Below are positions 31,370 to 40,097 of a stretch of 64,000 nt of DNA, one piece after another. The stretch covers positions 1 through 64,000 of the forward strand of contig UWYT01000113.1 in NCBI GenBank assembly GCA_900608495.1. Direction: 5' to 3'. Numbering within the stretch: the first letter of the stretch is position 1; every line of letters starts with the position of its first letter. The translations under genes were made by a program, and so were the position numbers. The notes beneath the pieces are model-generated. The model had not been told where the DNA came from. It worked only from the letters and a program-made list of their open reading frames with translations, and made no database searches. This DNA comes from Olavius algarvensis spirochete endosymbiont. GTDB taxonomy: Bacteria; Spirochaetota; Spirochaetia; DSM-2461.

Positions 31370-31582
31370 TGTCAACCTCGACTTGTTTCCACGCGTAATA
31401 TGATAATTGGCAAACACCATAATTTCCCGGCACGTCCAGAGTTTGAAAGATTGCCTCAAGACTAACCATTATAGTCAGTTTTCCTTCCAGGATGGCAAAT
31501 CTTCTTGCTCGTTTGTTCCGAATCTCTGTTCATGGAGAAGATGGCTGCGCCATGCTTATGAAAAATCACGCAAGCCTGCAGT

Positions 31583-32986
31583 CTATTGATTGTTGTTCAG
31601 GGAATCTATCGCTCGAATTAGAACTGAATCAAACTCCAAATCAACCACCGGTGGGACATTCAACCGTCTCTCGCCTTCTCTTTTAATCATTAGCCTCAAA
31701 ATTCTTTCACCAGGATCCAGGCCTTCAGAACGCATATCGCTGATAAAGGTATTAATCTGCCTCACACTTGGAGATGGATGTTCATCGATAAATGAAGCAA
31801 TTCGATTCTCCTGCAATATTTTGGCGTAAGCCTCGAGTTGTGTCTCACTAAGTTCTGGTTCAGTAACGACAATATCTGGGATTATACCCATTTTATCGAT
31901 GTTGATACCGTTGGGTGTATAATACCTGCCAGTGGTGAATTTAATCGCAAAGTCGTCTAAAGGGACGATTTGCTGAATAGATCCCTTACCAAAAGACTTC
32001 TCACCGATAATGATGGCTCGGTCCCTATCTTTCAGTGCACCCGTCAGAATTTCCGAGGCCGATGCCGATCCTCTATCTATCAAAACCACCATCTCAGTGT
32101 TTGATGGAACAACCTTGTCCTCGTTAGCTCTGTGGGTTTTATTCAAATGGGTCTGCCGGTATCTTGTACTCACAATTACACCACCTGAGAAGAACAAATC
32201 GGCAACGTCCACTACAGAAGCAAGCAATCCGCCGGGATTGCTTCGCACATCGATGATAAGCTTATCAACACCCTCCGAAGTGAATTCAGTAAGTTTTTCC
32301 TTAACTCGAGATTCTGTAAAAGGTGTGAATTCGATAATTCTCAAATAACCGATATTCTCATCGATTAAGGTAGTCTTCACGGTAGGTATTTCTATTTCGG
32401 CTCTTGTCAAGGTGACATCGAAGGTAAAACTGTCATCTCGAAACAATGTTACAACCACTTTGCTGCCCGGTTCACCACGGAGGCGTTTGGAAACATCTTG
32501 AGTTGTAAAACCCTCGGCTGATTCTCCTTCGATAGCAAAAATATAGTCACCGGCATTTATTCCAGCCCTCCATCCAGGAGTATCTTCGATGGGGGCCACC
32601 ACCTTCACATAAGGACGACGCCCGTTTGGGTTTTCTTCATCGAAGCGATCTTTACTTATATAGAGGCCAACACCACCATATTTCCCCTTAGTTGTATCAT
32701 CAATCTGTACCAAAGTCTCTGCGTCAAGATACAGAGAATAAGGATCGTTGAGTTCGGAAAGCATTCCCTGCATAGCCCCGTTGAACAGAATGTCGGGATC
32801 CACTTCATCAACATAGTTGTTTTGGATTATATGAAGGGCTGCTTCCAGGTTTCTGATGTAGTCTTTATCTCTTCGGCGCCCATCTGTTTGCGCGGATGCC
32901 ACTGGAGATAGCAGCAAGGCTGCTGTAATCAATAGAGAAACTGTGATAACTGATATCCACAAAGTGCGCTCTAGTTTTCTTTTCAT
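31583..32986 (-). CDS. Carboxy-terminal processing protease, S41 family
   Basis: A 467-aa periplasmic serine protease with a signal/anchor helix (residues 8-30). A peptidase-associated segment with NDPYSLYL near 82 comes next. A PDZ domain lies near 95-185 (GWRAGINAGDYI), followed by the S41 catalytic core. The Ser of GSASASE near 315 and the Lys of SFGKGSI near 342 form the Ser-Lys dyad. GGAAGGAAA before ATG is the ribosome site. Such proteases trim envelope proteins and cell-wall enzymes. The gene stands apart from the glycosyltransferase by about 210 bases with no visible feature. Confidence 0.93.
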   Translation of the reverse strand: MKRKLERTLWISVITVSLLITAALLLSPVASAQTDGRRRDKDYIRNLEAALHIIQNNYVDEVDPDILFNGAMQGMLSELNDPYSLYLDAETLVQIDDTTKGKYGGVGLYISKDRFDEENPNGRRPYVKVVAPIEDTPGWRAGINAGDYIFAIEGESAEGFTTQDVSKRLRGEPGSKVVVTLFRDDSFTFDVTLTRAEIEIPTVKTTLIDENIGYLRIIEFTPFTESRVKEKLTEFTSEGVDKLIIDVRSNPGGLLASVVDVADLFFSGGVIVSTRYRQTHLNKTHRANEDKVVPSNTEMVVLIDRGSASASEILTGALKDRDRAIIIGEKSFGKGSIQQIVPLDDFAIKFTTGRYYTPNGINIDKMGIIPDIVVTEPELSETQLEAYAKILQENRIASFIDEHPSPSVRQINTFISDMRSEGLDPGERILRLMIKREGERRLNVPPVVDLEFDSVLIRAIDSLNNNQ

Positions 32987-33228
32987 GGTATTTCCTTCCC
33001 ATAGTTGTCAAATTTTCAGCCGCCTCCAGCACATGCCGGAACAGGAGAAAACTCAACATCATAACAATCATACTATAGCAAGGGCCTTTGAAAAAACAGC
33101 TTTATGATCGAAAACCGTTGCACGGTAAGAGAAAATCCCTGTTATTGGGAAGCGACAAGAGCAACCTTTTCGTTTTTTATGAAAAATTTGATACCATTTG
33201 GGCTTGCTTGGATCTAAAATGAACCAGG

Positions 33229-33816
33229 ATGAATTTGAAAAGGCATGTAATCCCACAACAAGCCTTTGCGAAAGAGCTTATAAGAAAGGGCATTCATTTA
33301 ACGATTGTGATTGTACCCACTCTGGCTAAATGGAATTTTCATTTAACCGTTGCAATAGTTTCATTGGGGATAATTATTTACACTGTAAATGAGAGCGCCC
33401 GAATTCGTGGTGTAAGCGATGGGATTATTTCGTTGGTGACTGAGATAGCATCCAGACCAACAGAATGCGGGTTTGTCTGGGGACCCGTAACACTGGGTAT
33501 GGGAACTCTAGCTGCACTTCTCTACTATCCGGAGCCTGCCGCGACTATTGGGATATATGCTCTGGCCTTTGGCGATGGGATTGCCAGCTTTGCAATGCCT
33601 TTCAAAAAGCATATCAATACTGGGCAAAAGATATTATTGGAGTCTTTTTTTTGCTTCATGGGCGTTTTTGTGAGCACGTATATCGTGTTGGAAAATCTGC
33701 GTCTTGCACTTATCTCGGCTACCGTGGCGACTGGTTTGGAAATAATACCGGTGCAAGATGTGGACAATCTCATCATACCGCTTGGTACAGGCCTAGCGCT
33801 CATCCTGGTGATGTAG
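33229..33816 (+). CDS. Polyprenol/dolichol kinase-like (CTP-transferase family) membrane protein
   Basis: A 195-aa integral membrane protein with about five helices. ELIRKGIHL at residues 16-24 and ALAFGDGIASFAMPFKKHI near 108-126 match the signature of the SEC59/phytol-kinase/cytidylyltransferase superfamily, which uses CTP to phosphorylate lipid alcohols. The lipid substrate cannot be told from sequence. Undecaprenol or an ether-lipid alcohol is possible. The start ATG follows CCAGG with short spacing. Confidence 0.75.
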   Translation: MNLKRHVIPQQAFAKELIRKGIHLTIVIVPTLAKWNFHLTVAIVSLGIIIYTVNESARIRGVSDGIISLVTEIASRPTECGFVWGPVTLGMGTLAALLYYPEPAATIGIYALAFGDGIASFAMPFKKHINTGQKILLESFFCFMGVFVSTYIVLENLRLALISATVATGLEIIPVQDVDNLIIPLGTGLALILVM

Positions 33817-33868
33817 AAAATTCTGAGCTAGCTGTACGCAACGGTTATGCCGGGATTAGCGATGGGAA

Positions 33869-34696
33869 CTATAGCCATTGGTAAATTTTTTGCACCGTCC
33901 AGGCGGAGAAGAACACACCTGCGACTAAGAGAACAGCACCCGGAATCAGTAGAGGTTTTGAAAGGAAGAAAGTCAAATCCATACCAGCTACAACAAGTAA
34001 AAGGGCCCCCGAAAGCAAATAGTAATAAGGATTACCTTGCATTATTGCCGTTCCAAGTAGTCCCAGGACTATCAGAAGTTCCATTGAAACTATGACTAGA
34101 GCGAGAGCAGTTTCTATTCCCGAACGAATTAGGAGATTGCCTAGGGGTTGGGTAATGTCAAATGGCATTGTTGCGGCGATGAAGATTGCGATTAGGAATT
34201 CCATACCCAAAACCAGCCCAGAATGTCGCAGAGATATGTCCCCAAAGAAAACACTTATGTTGAGGAGTGATAAAATGCCGAAAAAACGGGCAAACCATGC
34301 GAGTCTTGTTGCAGTTAAACTCCATGAAAGCTCCAGGGAACCAACTGATACCAGCGATAGAAGTATGCGTGGGGCTTGAAAAGGCAAGGTTAGTATGAAG
34401 AAGCGCATAAAAAACATTTCCGGAGAAGGGCTGTGTCCGAAGCGACGACGCAGCACTAATTCGCAAAATAGGGAAAAAATGGATAAAAACGCGATGCCAT
34501 GTAAAGCCCAGGGAAGACTTGATGGCGTCGCGACTCGCCATATCGACCACCATAGAGCCGTTAGCTTGGGAATTTCATAGTCCCAGAATAACTGGCTTCT
34601 ATACCAGGCTATAAGTGCTAAGCCGGCGGCTAAGGTTACAATGAGTGAAGGAATAAGAAGTATATTAAACAAATTTCGCCGCAAGTTCAGTGTCAT
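33869..34696 (-). CDS. Hypothetical multi-pass membrane protein
   Basis: A 275-aa protein with about eight hydrophobic segments (near 10-32, 58-82, 95-115, 125-150, 160-180, 195-220, 222-250 and 255-272). It has few charged residues and no enzyme motif that I recognise. It is convergent with the kinase-like gene and divergent from the DUF2259 gene. Probably a lineage-restricted membrane protein. Confidence 0.7.
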   Translation of the reverse strand: MTLNLRRNLFNILLIPSLIVTLAAGLALIAWYRSQLFWDYEIPKLTALWWSIWRVATPSSLPWALHGIAFLSIFSLFCELVLRRRFGHSPSPEMFFMRFFILTLPFQAPRILLSLVSVGSLELSWSLTATRLAWFARFFGILSLLNISVFFGDISLRHSGLVLGMEFLIAIFIAATMPFDITQPLGNLLIRSGIETALALVIVSMELLIVLGLLGTAIMQGNPYYYLLSGALLLVVAGMDLTFFLSKPLLIPGAVLLVAGVFFSAWTVQKIYQWL

Positions 34697-34818
34697 CGGA
34701 AGTTAAGATGACATAAACAGCAACGCTTAAGCTATGGGATTGTGAGGCAAAAAGTACTGAAGGCAAAAAAATTTATAACGACGCTGAATTGTGACGATTA
34801 AAAAGGCGAGGTTCCATA

Positions 34819-35514
34819 ATGAAAGCAGTGTTTGCAATTCTGCTGTTCACATTGAGTATTCCGTTTGTTATGGCTGGCGAACTGGCGATCTTGGAGAATT
34901 TGGGCTTCAGCGAGGATGCGAGGTACTTCATGTTCGGGCAGCACATGTTGCAAAATGACACAGGTCAGGCCTACGCCGAAATAGGTGTTGTTGAAGTCCC
35001 GAAGAACGAATTCGTGCCGGAGGGATGGAAGAAAGGCAGCTGGAAAGTAAACCCGAATCAGAATTCCAGGGGTGCTCTTTATGAGCTGCTCGGTGCTTCG
35101 CGTGGTTTGAAAGAACGCTATGGAGTATACCATCTAAGACAGGGGCGGCTGCTATATACGAGAAATAATGACGATGAAACTTTGAGAGGGGAAAAGGACG
35201 AGATGGCCGGAACGCCTGCTCTTCGTTTCAGAGATTTTGAACGAGGTCTTGAATTTGTTGTAACACTGCATATGGGAAATGGAGAGACCTCCCGGGGGGC
35301 ATCGTTTTATATCGAATTGACAACCACTGATTCGAATGGAGCGATTGCAGAATACAGGGTGGGTCAGAAGGGTTATATGCGTCCCGGTGTAGTTTCATAT
35401 CGAATAGATAGAATTTGGTGTTCCTCCGATGGGCGTTCGCTGGTTCTAGCCGTAGCAAAGGAGGATGAAGATTCTTCGATTAGCTACATGGTGGAAACGC
35501 TCCTGCTCAGATAG
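34819..35514 (+). CDS. DUF2259-family secreted protein
   Basis: A 231-aa product with a signal peptide (MKAVFAILLFTLSIPFVMAG). The mature part starts with the family pattern GFSEDARYFMFGQ near 30-42 and AYAEIGVVEV near 53. This resembles the DUF2259 (COG5497) predicted secreted proteins found in spirochaetes. GAGG eight bases before the ATG is the ribosome site. The function is unknown. The next gene, proS, starts 32 bases downstream and may be co-transcribed. Confidence 0.75.
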   Translation: MKAVFAILLFTLSIPFVMAGELAILENLGFSEDARYFMFGQHMLQNDTGQAYAEIGVVEVPKNEFVPEGWKKGSWKVNPNQNSRGALYELLGASRGLKERYGVYHLRQGRLLYTRNNDDETLRGEKDEMAGTPALRFRDFERGLEFVVTLHMGNGETSRGASFYIELTTTDSNGAIAEYRVGQKGYMRPGVVSYRIDRIWCSSDGRSLVLAVAKEDEDSSISYMVETLLLR

Positions 35515-35546
35515 GCACATTTTTGGCAACTTCTCGGAGAGAATCA

Positions 35547-37277
35547 ATGCGATTAGCTAGGGTGTTTTCCCGTACTTCCAAGGAAATTCCTAAGGATGCT
35601 CAGATTTCCAGCCACAGACTCATGTTTCGCGCTGGGATGATTCAGCAGCTTTCCAGTGGGATTTATAGTTATCTTCCCTTGGCATTGCGCAGTATCAGGA
35701 AGATTGAGAAAATTATCAGGGAAGAACTCGATGCCCGTGGGTATGAAGAAATTCTGATGCCGGCAGTTATCCCCGCAAATCTTTGGCAAGAAACTGATCG
35801 CTGGAACCTATATGGCGATCTTTTACTTCGTTTCAAGGACAGGAAGGGTAATGATTACTGTATGGGACCAACCCACGAGGAGGTGATTACTGATGTAGTA
35901 AGGCGCAATTTGCGTTCGTGGAAGCAACTGCCCATATGTCTATATCAGATACAGGGGAAATTTCGAGACGAATTTCGCCCCCGCTTTGGTTTGATGCGTG
36001 GCCGGGAATTTATAATGAAAGACGCTTATAGCTTCGATGCTGATGAGAAAAGCGCGAAGGTGTCGTATCAACGCATGTATGAGGCTTATACCGCAATTTT
36101 TTCCCGATGCGGGGTTAGAATCCGAGTGGTGGATGCGAACACAGGAGAGATCGGTGGTGATTTGAGCCATGAATTTCAGGTTTTGGCGAGCTCGGGAGAA
36201 GATATCCTCCTAATCTGTGATTATTGTGAATATGCCGCAAATATCGAGAAGGCGGAGACACACAAACCATCTGTGGTTGTGGAGGATTTCAAGCCCCTGG
36301 AAGCAGTTGCGACACCGGGGCAGAAATCTATTGAAGAAGTCTCTTCCTTTCTTGGAGTTCCCCCGAAGTGTTTTTTGAAGTGCCTGATTTATGAAACTGA
36401 TAATAGACTGATTGCGGTGCTTATTCCCGGGGATCGCAAAGTAAACGAAATCAAATTGCGAACTGCTGTAGAAGCAAGGGAATTGCGATTAGCCTCTAAT
36501 TCGATAGTGGAGGAAAGTGTGGGCACTCAGCCTGGGTATGTTGGGCCGTTGGGGCTTCCCGATGGAATTCAGCTCTTGGCGGATTATTCGGTTCAGGCGG
36601 GGAGCAACTGGGTTTGTGGAGCAAATAGTGATGACAAGCATAATTTGAATGTCAACTTTGGACGCGATTTTGAGGTGGATAACTTAGCCGATGTAACCTT
36701 TGCCGTCGCGGGTGATTTGTGCCCCAAATGCCGCAAGGGTAAATTGGAGGAAGCCCGTGGAGTTGAGGTTGGCCAAGTTTTTTACTTAGGGGATAAGTAT
36801 TCGAAACTCATGAAATGTACATTTCTTGATAAGAATGGCGATTTACAGCCTGCTCTAATGGGCTGCTATGGCATTGGAGTTGGCAGAACTTTAGCTGCCA
36901 CTGTCGAACAGAGTCATGATGAATTCGGAATAATCTGGCCGGTTTCGCTAGCTCCATGGGAGGTAGTGATTCTTCCCTTGCAACTAAGCAATAGCTTCTT
37001 GCTGGAAACAGCCGAAAGTATGTACAAGGAGCTTGGAGAGGCGGGTATCGAGGTTGTACTCGATGATCGCAATGAACGAGCGGGATTCAAGTTTAAGGAT
37101 GCGGATTTAATAGGCTACCCAATTCAGGTGATTCTTGGACCGCATTCAGTATCTGCGGGCATGGCTGAAATAAAATTTCGAGCTAGCGGGGAAAGGGTGG
37201 AAATGGTTTTTAATGAGGTGGTGGATAGTGTCAGCGCGTGGATACTGGATAGACGTCATGGTGATTTTGTGCGGTGA
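35547..37277 (+). CDS. proS: Prolyl-tRNA synthetase
   Basis: A 576-aa class II synthetase of the bacterial ProRS type that charges tRNA-Pro. Motif 1 lies near 40-70, motif 2 (FRDEFRPRFGLMRGREF near 140-156) and motif 3 (GCYGIGVGRTLAA near 440-452). The inserted editing (INS) domain covers about 225-385, and a C-terminal anticodon-binding domain follows (ILPLQLSNS onwards). ATG 35547 has GGAGAG six bases upstream, which decides it over an upstream TTG at 35523. Length is normal. Confidence 0.96.
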   Translation: MRLARVFSRTSKEIPKDAQISSHRLMFRAGMIQQLSSGIYSYLPLALRSIRKIEKIIREELDARGYEEILMPAVIPANLWQETDRWNLYGDLLLRFKDRKGNDYCMGPTHEEVITDVVRRNLRSWKQLPICLYQIQGKFRDEFRPRFGLMRGREFIMKDAYSFDADEKSAKVSYQRMYEAYTAIFSRCGVRIRVVDANTGEIGGDLSHEFQVLASSGEDILLICDYCEYAANIEKAETHKPSVVVEDFKPLEAVATPGQKSIEEVSSFLGVPPKCFLKCLIYETDNRLIAVLIPGDRKVNEIKLRTAVEARELRLASNSIVEESVGTQPGYVGPLGLPDGIQLLADYSVQAGSNWVCGANSDDKHNLNVNFGRDFEVDNLADVTFAVAGDLCPKCRKGKLEEARGVEVGQVFYLGDKYSKLMKCTFLDKNGDLQPALMGCYGIGVGRTLAATVEQSHDEFGIIWPVSLAPWEVVILPLQLSNSFLLETAESMYKELGEAGIEVVLDDRNERAGFKFKDADLIGYPIQVILGPHSVSAGMAEIKFRASGERVEMVFNEVVDSVSAWILDRRHGDFVR

Positions 37278-37281
37278 CGTT

Positions 37282-37310
37282 TTGATGGAAACCAGGATAG
37301 CAGCTATATT
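37282..37310 (+). promoter_or_regulatory. Near-leaderless promoter of the 37317 gene
   Basis: TTGATG (37282-37287), a 17-base spacer and TATATT (37305-37310), ending six bases before the ATG. No ribosome site lies between. Confidence 0.65.
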
Positions 37311-37316
37311 GTCACA

Positions 37317-37970
37317 ATGAACAAAAAACTATCGATAGTTTTGATTATAATGCTGCTTGCAAGCGCGGCGCATGGATTTGAAGTGAAGTCCATTGATGCC
37401 GGTATGGCTTTTGCCTGGCGGTTTAACGCAAAGCTTGATTCCTCACCCGGAGGGAAACAGCCCTCTATTGTGCTGCTCAGCCCAGGCGTAGCTGTGAACA
37501 TCGATTTTGATGAAGCACCTGACGGTGTATATTTTCGCCCCGGCGCATGGTTAACCTGGGTTCCGGAAGAAATTCACAAGGGTGTTGCCCGTTCGAGCAG
37601 CCAGGAACGAGCGGGACATATGAAGATATTTGGCTTCATTAGTGAATTACATTTTGGTTATGTTTTTAAGATTAAGAAATTTGATATCGGCTTTCAGGGA
37701 GGGCCCTCTGTTCACATAAGAATCCCAGCAGGGAGAGCGAAGAATAGCACTGCCAAATCAAGTGAATTCTGGAGAGCCTACTATGGAAAAGCTCAGTTCA
37801 TCCACCTGGGAATCAATTCCTGGATGGCGGTTCCCTTAGAGGATATGGACTTTGTCTTTGGCATCAATTGTATGCTTCCCATTTCCAATCTGTGGTCTGG
37901 GGCACAGCTTGCTCATGGGATGCAAATCGCACTTACTGGCGCACTTAGATTTCAGCTGAAAGGAATTTAG
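37317..37970 (+). CDS. Hypothetical exported beta-rich (outer-envelope-like) protein
   Basis: A 217-aa product with a signal peptide (residues 1-20, MNKKLSIVLIIMLLASAAHG). The mature part has alternating hydrophobic residues, many aromatic residues and Gly (for example MKIFGFISELHFGYVFKI and LRFQLKGI at the end), like a small outer-membrane beta-barrel. I do not recognise the family. A -10 box lies six bases before the ATG, so its mRNA may lack a leader. Confidence 0.7.
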   Translation: MNKKLSIVLIIMLLASAAHGFEVKSIDAGMAFAWRFNAKLDSSPGGKQPSIVLLSPGVAVNIDFDEAPDGVYFRPGAWLTWVPEEIHKGVARSSSQERAGHMKIFGFISELHFGYVFKIKKFDIGFQGGPSVHIRIPAGRAKNSTAKSSEFWRAYYGKAQFIHLGINSWMAVPLEDMDFVFGINCMLPISNLWSGAQLAHGMQIALTGALRFQLKGI

Positions 37971-38032
37971 TTGAGGTTCGGAATTGATTTAGAGCCTTAG
38001 CTTATCTTGAGGAGAGTTCGACCCCTACCCGA

Positions 38033-39271
38033 CTAGAAATTTACTCCAATTATGGAATTGGGGTTCAGCATGTCTTTTTCGCAGCGACGGTTAATCAGAA
38101 CAAGCATAATGGCTCCAATGGCCGAATCCAGAACAGAGCCCAACATGGCTAGCAAGGGGAAAATTGGGGCCAGTATCAGCCAGCCTTCGTCAAGTCCTCG
38201 ACCGTAGAGCGAGCAGAGCAGGGTGAGTGCCGCCACAATTCCCCAATTGGGATTTGCCGGGAGCGCGAACGAAATTAGAAAAGAAAACAGGGCAACCCAT
38301 GCGACTTGGAAGTGTGTGATTCCCAAGCTTGAGTAAGATCGAATCACTGTCAACATACATATTGCGGAAAGCATCGCGGTGCCGGCGCGGGCGAACATCA
38401 GATACAGAGGCGCGATGAACGCGGCGTTGTGTCGAGGGATATGGAGATTATTCTTGAGGTGCAATGTGAGATTGCCGTAGTTGAACATCGGAGAACCTGA
38501 AACAAAACAGCTAAGCAAGGCCCCTGCCAAACCCGCCATCACCTTCCATGAGTAGCCTCGTCCCAGTATCGCTCGCATGACAAGGGGGCATATTACGCCG
38601 ACTAAGAGAATACAAATTGCGAAAATAGTGGCAAGTAGCGGCAGAAAACTTGTGAAATCCATGATTTGTTTGGATTTTATAAGCGTGGCAGCCACGAAAA
38701 GAGCCAGCATTACCGGCATCAGTATCATCAGATGCCTATTGATTTTATAGAGCAAACGGGCGATCGAGTCAAAAAGATTGAATGTGGGCTCCGCGATCAT
38801 CCTGTCGTAGTACATGTACCAACCCAGAATGAATGCTGGAACAACCAGGGGTAGAAGAGACGAGGGATTGCCGACAAATATCCGAAAACTGTTCTGGTTA
38901 AATATCTCGTGCAAAATTTCCTTCAGATTATAGGTGATGATATCTGGAGCTGTGCCCTGGATAATCGATAGTCGGCCGAAATCGAACACCCACGCAATAA
39001 ACGTCCCCAAAAGGGTTAGCAAGAGCGATGTGATAATTGCGTAGTAAATCGAATAACGGAAAACTTGACCAAACTTCCTTATGCGTCTGAGTTTTGTTAC
39101 AGCAACTGGAAGTGAGAAAAAGATGAGCGGGAACACAATGTAGCGGCCGATGTGCAGGCACATATCCACAATGGATTGCAAAGCATCCACTAATGAATCA
39201 CTTGGTTTTAAAAGGAGACCGGCACCGATACCGAATGAGATTCCCAAAAGGTATTGATAAGGAGTTTTCAT
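38033..39271 (-). CDS. Dicarboxylate:cation symporter (DAACS family)
   Basis: A 412-aa membrane transporter with the glutamate/C4-dicarboxylate carrier layout. An N-terminal helix carries IGAGLLLKPSDSL, IGRYIVFPLIFFSLPVAVTKLR follows near 42-63, and paired hairpin loops occupy the C-terminal half (CFVSGSPMFNYGNLTLHLK near 255, FARAGTAMLSAICML near 292). The canonical NMDG signature of the family is not evident, so the substrate and coupling ion are uncertain. AAGGAAT before the ATG is the ribosome site. It lies 11 bases after the SDR-like gene in the same direction and is probably co-transcribed. Confidence 0.8.
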   Translation of the reverse strand: MKTPYQYLLGISFGIGAGLLLKPSDSLVDALQSIVDMCLHIGRYIVFPLIFFSLPVAVTKLRRIRKFGQVFRYSIYYAIITSLLLTLLGTFIAWVFDFGRLSIIQGTAPDIITYNLKEILHEIFNQNSFRIFVGNPSSLLPLVVPAFILGWYMYYDRMIAEPTFNLFDSIARLLYKINRHLMILMPVMLALFVAATLIKSKQIMDFTSFLPLLATIFAICILLVGVICPLVMRAILGRGYSWKVMAGLAGALLSCFVSGSPMFNYGNLTLHLKNNLHIPRHNAAFIAPLYLMFARAGTAMLSAICMLTVIRSYSSLGITHFQVAWVALFSFLISFALPANPNWGIVAALTLLCSLYGRGLDEGWLILAPIFPLLAMLGSVLDSAIGAIMLVLINRRCEKDMLNPNSIIGVNF

Positions 39272-39282
39272 GCTTTATTCCT

Positions 39283-39945
39283 TCAATCAGGAGTATCTAG
39301 TATGGACGAACCGCCGAAGAATCGGCGGTTATCGGCATATTTGTACCAGCGTCCTTTCAGTTTCATTGGCTTGCTGCTTCCGAGTTCAATGATTTTAGTG
39401 GCGAAATCGTCAGCGTTTGTGGATTTGCTTATGAAGGCACAGGCCCATAAATCGAGTTTGACTTCTCGTATCAACGAGGTGGAAAAACCTGTAAATGCGC
39501 CGTGAGCCAGCGAATCGAGCGGGCCCGGCAATGTGCCACTTTGATGAGGAAGAACCATCCCAAGGAATCCGCCGGAACCTTCCAATAGCGGCAAAAGTTC
39601 CCGCACCAAGGCAATGCTTCCCTTTATGGATTGCTCTAATACTGTCTCGATATCATTGCTTCCAACTTCAGAGAAATTCCGAAAAAGAGGAGGGGCCTGG
39701 TGCAGAATCCAGCCGGAATCGATTCGTCCGTATCGACGCAGAGCCTCTCGAACAACTGCCTTGGTGGAGAACCAAGATGAACGATTCCAGGTTAACACGC
39801 ACAGATTATCTCTACTGGTTTCGTTTGCCTTCGTTGCTGTTCCCGCAACTGGCGCGATGACTTGCGAGCCTCTTGCAAGCAATTTTTCTATTAATTTTCG
39901 ACCGGTTAGTGTTTCGCTGCCGGAGACTAGCGCCACTTCGTTCAT
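39283..39945 (-). CDS. SDR-fold protein lacking catalytic residues
   Basis: A 220-aa protein that aligns by eye with short-chain dehydrogenases: a first strand (VALVSGSETLTGRKL), central DIETVLEQSIKGSIALVREL near 112, and AFTGFSTSLIREV near 160-172. The TGxxxGIG nucleotide loop is changed to SGSETLTG. Where active members have YxxxK, this protein has DSLAH. An oxidoreductase reaction is therefore unlikely. It may be structural or regulatory. It precedes the symporter and has a near-leaderless promoter. Confidence 0.6.
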   Translation of the reverse strand: MNEVALVSGSETLTGRKLIEKLLARGSQVIAPVAGTATKANETSRDNLCVLTWNRSSWFSTKAVVREALRRYGRIDSGWILHQAPPLFRNFSEVGSNDIETVLEQSIKGSIALVRELLPLLEGSGGFLGMVLPHQSGTLPGPLDSLAHGAFTGFSTSLIREVKLDLWACAFISKSTNADDFATKIIELGSSKPMKLKGRWYKYADNRRFFGGSSILDTPD

Positions 39946-39951
39946 GAGCGT

Positions 39952-39980
39952 AGTCTACTTTCCGCTAGACGAACGGTCAA
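39952..39980 (-). promoter_or_regulatory. Near-leaderless promoter of the SDR-like gene
   Basis: On the minus strand TTGACC (39975-39980), a 17-base spacer and TAGACT (39952-39957), ending six bases before the ATG. No ribosome site is present. Confidence 0.65.
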
Positions 39981-40097
39981 TCTCAGAGAGGCGGAACGGA
40001 ATCTGCGTGCGGGATTTCTCCTCAATTAACAGCGGAAACCGAAATGGAATCTGTTGATTTGTAGCGTTACTATAGTGAGATTGGGGGAACTTTCGTT

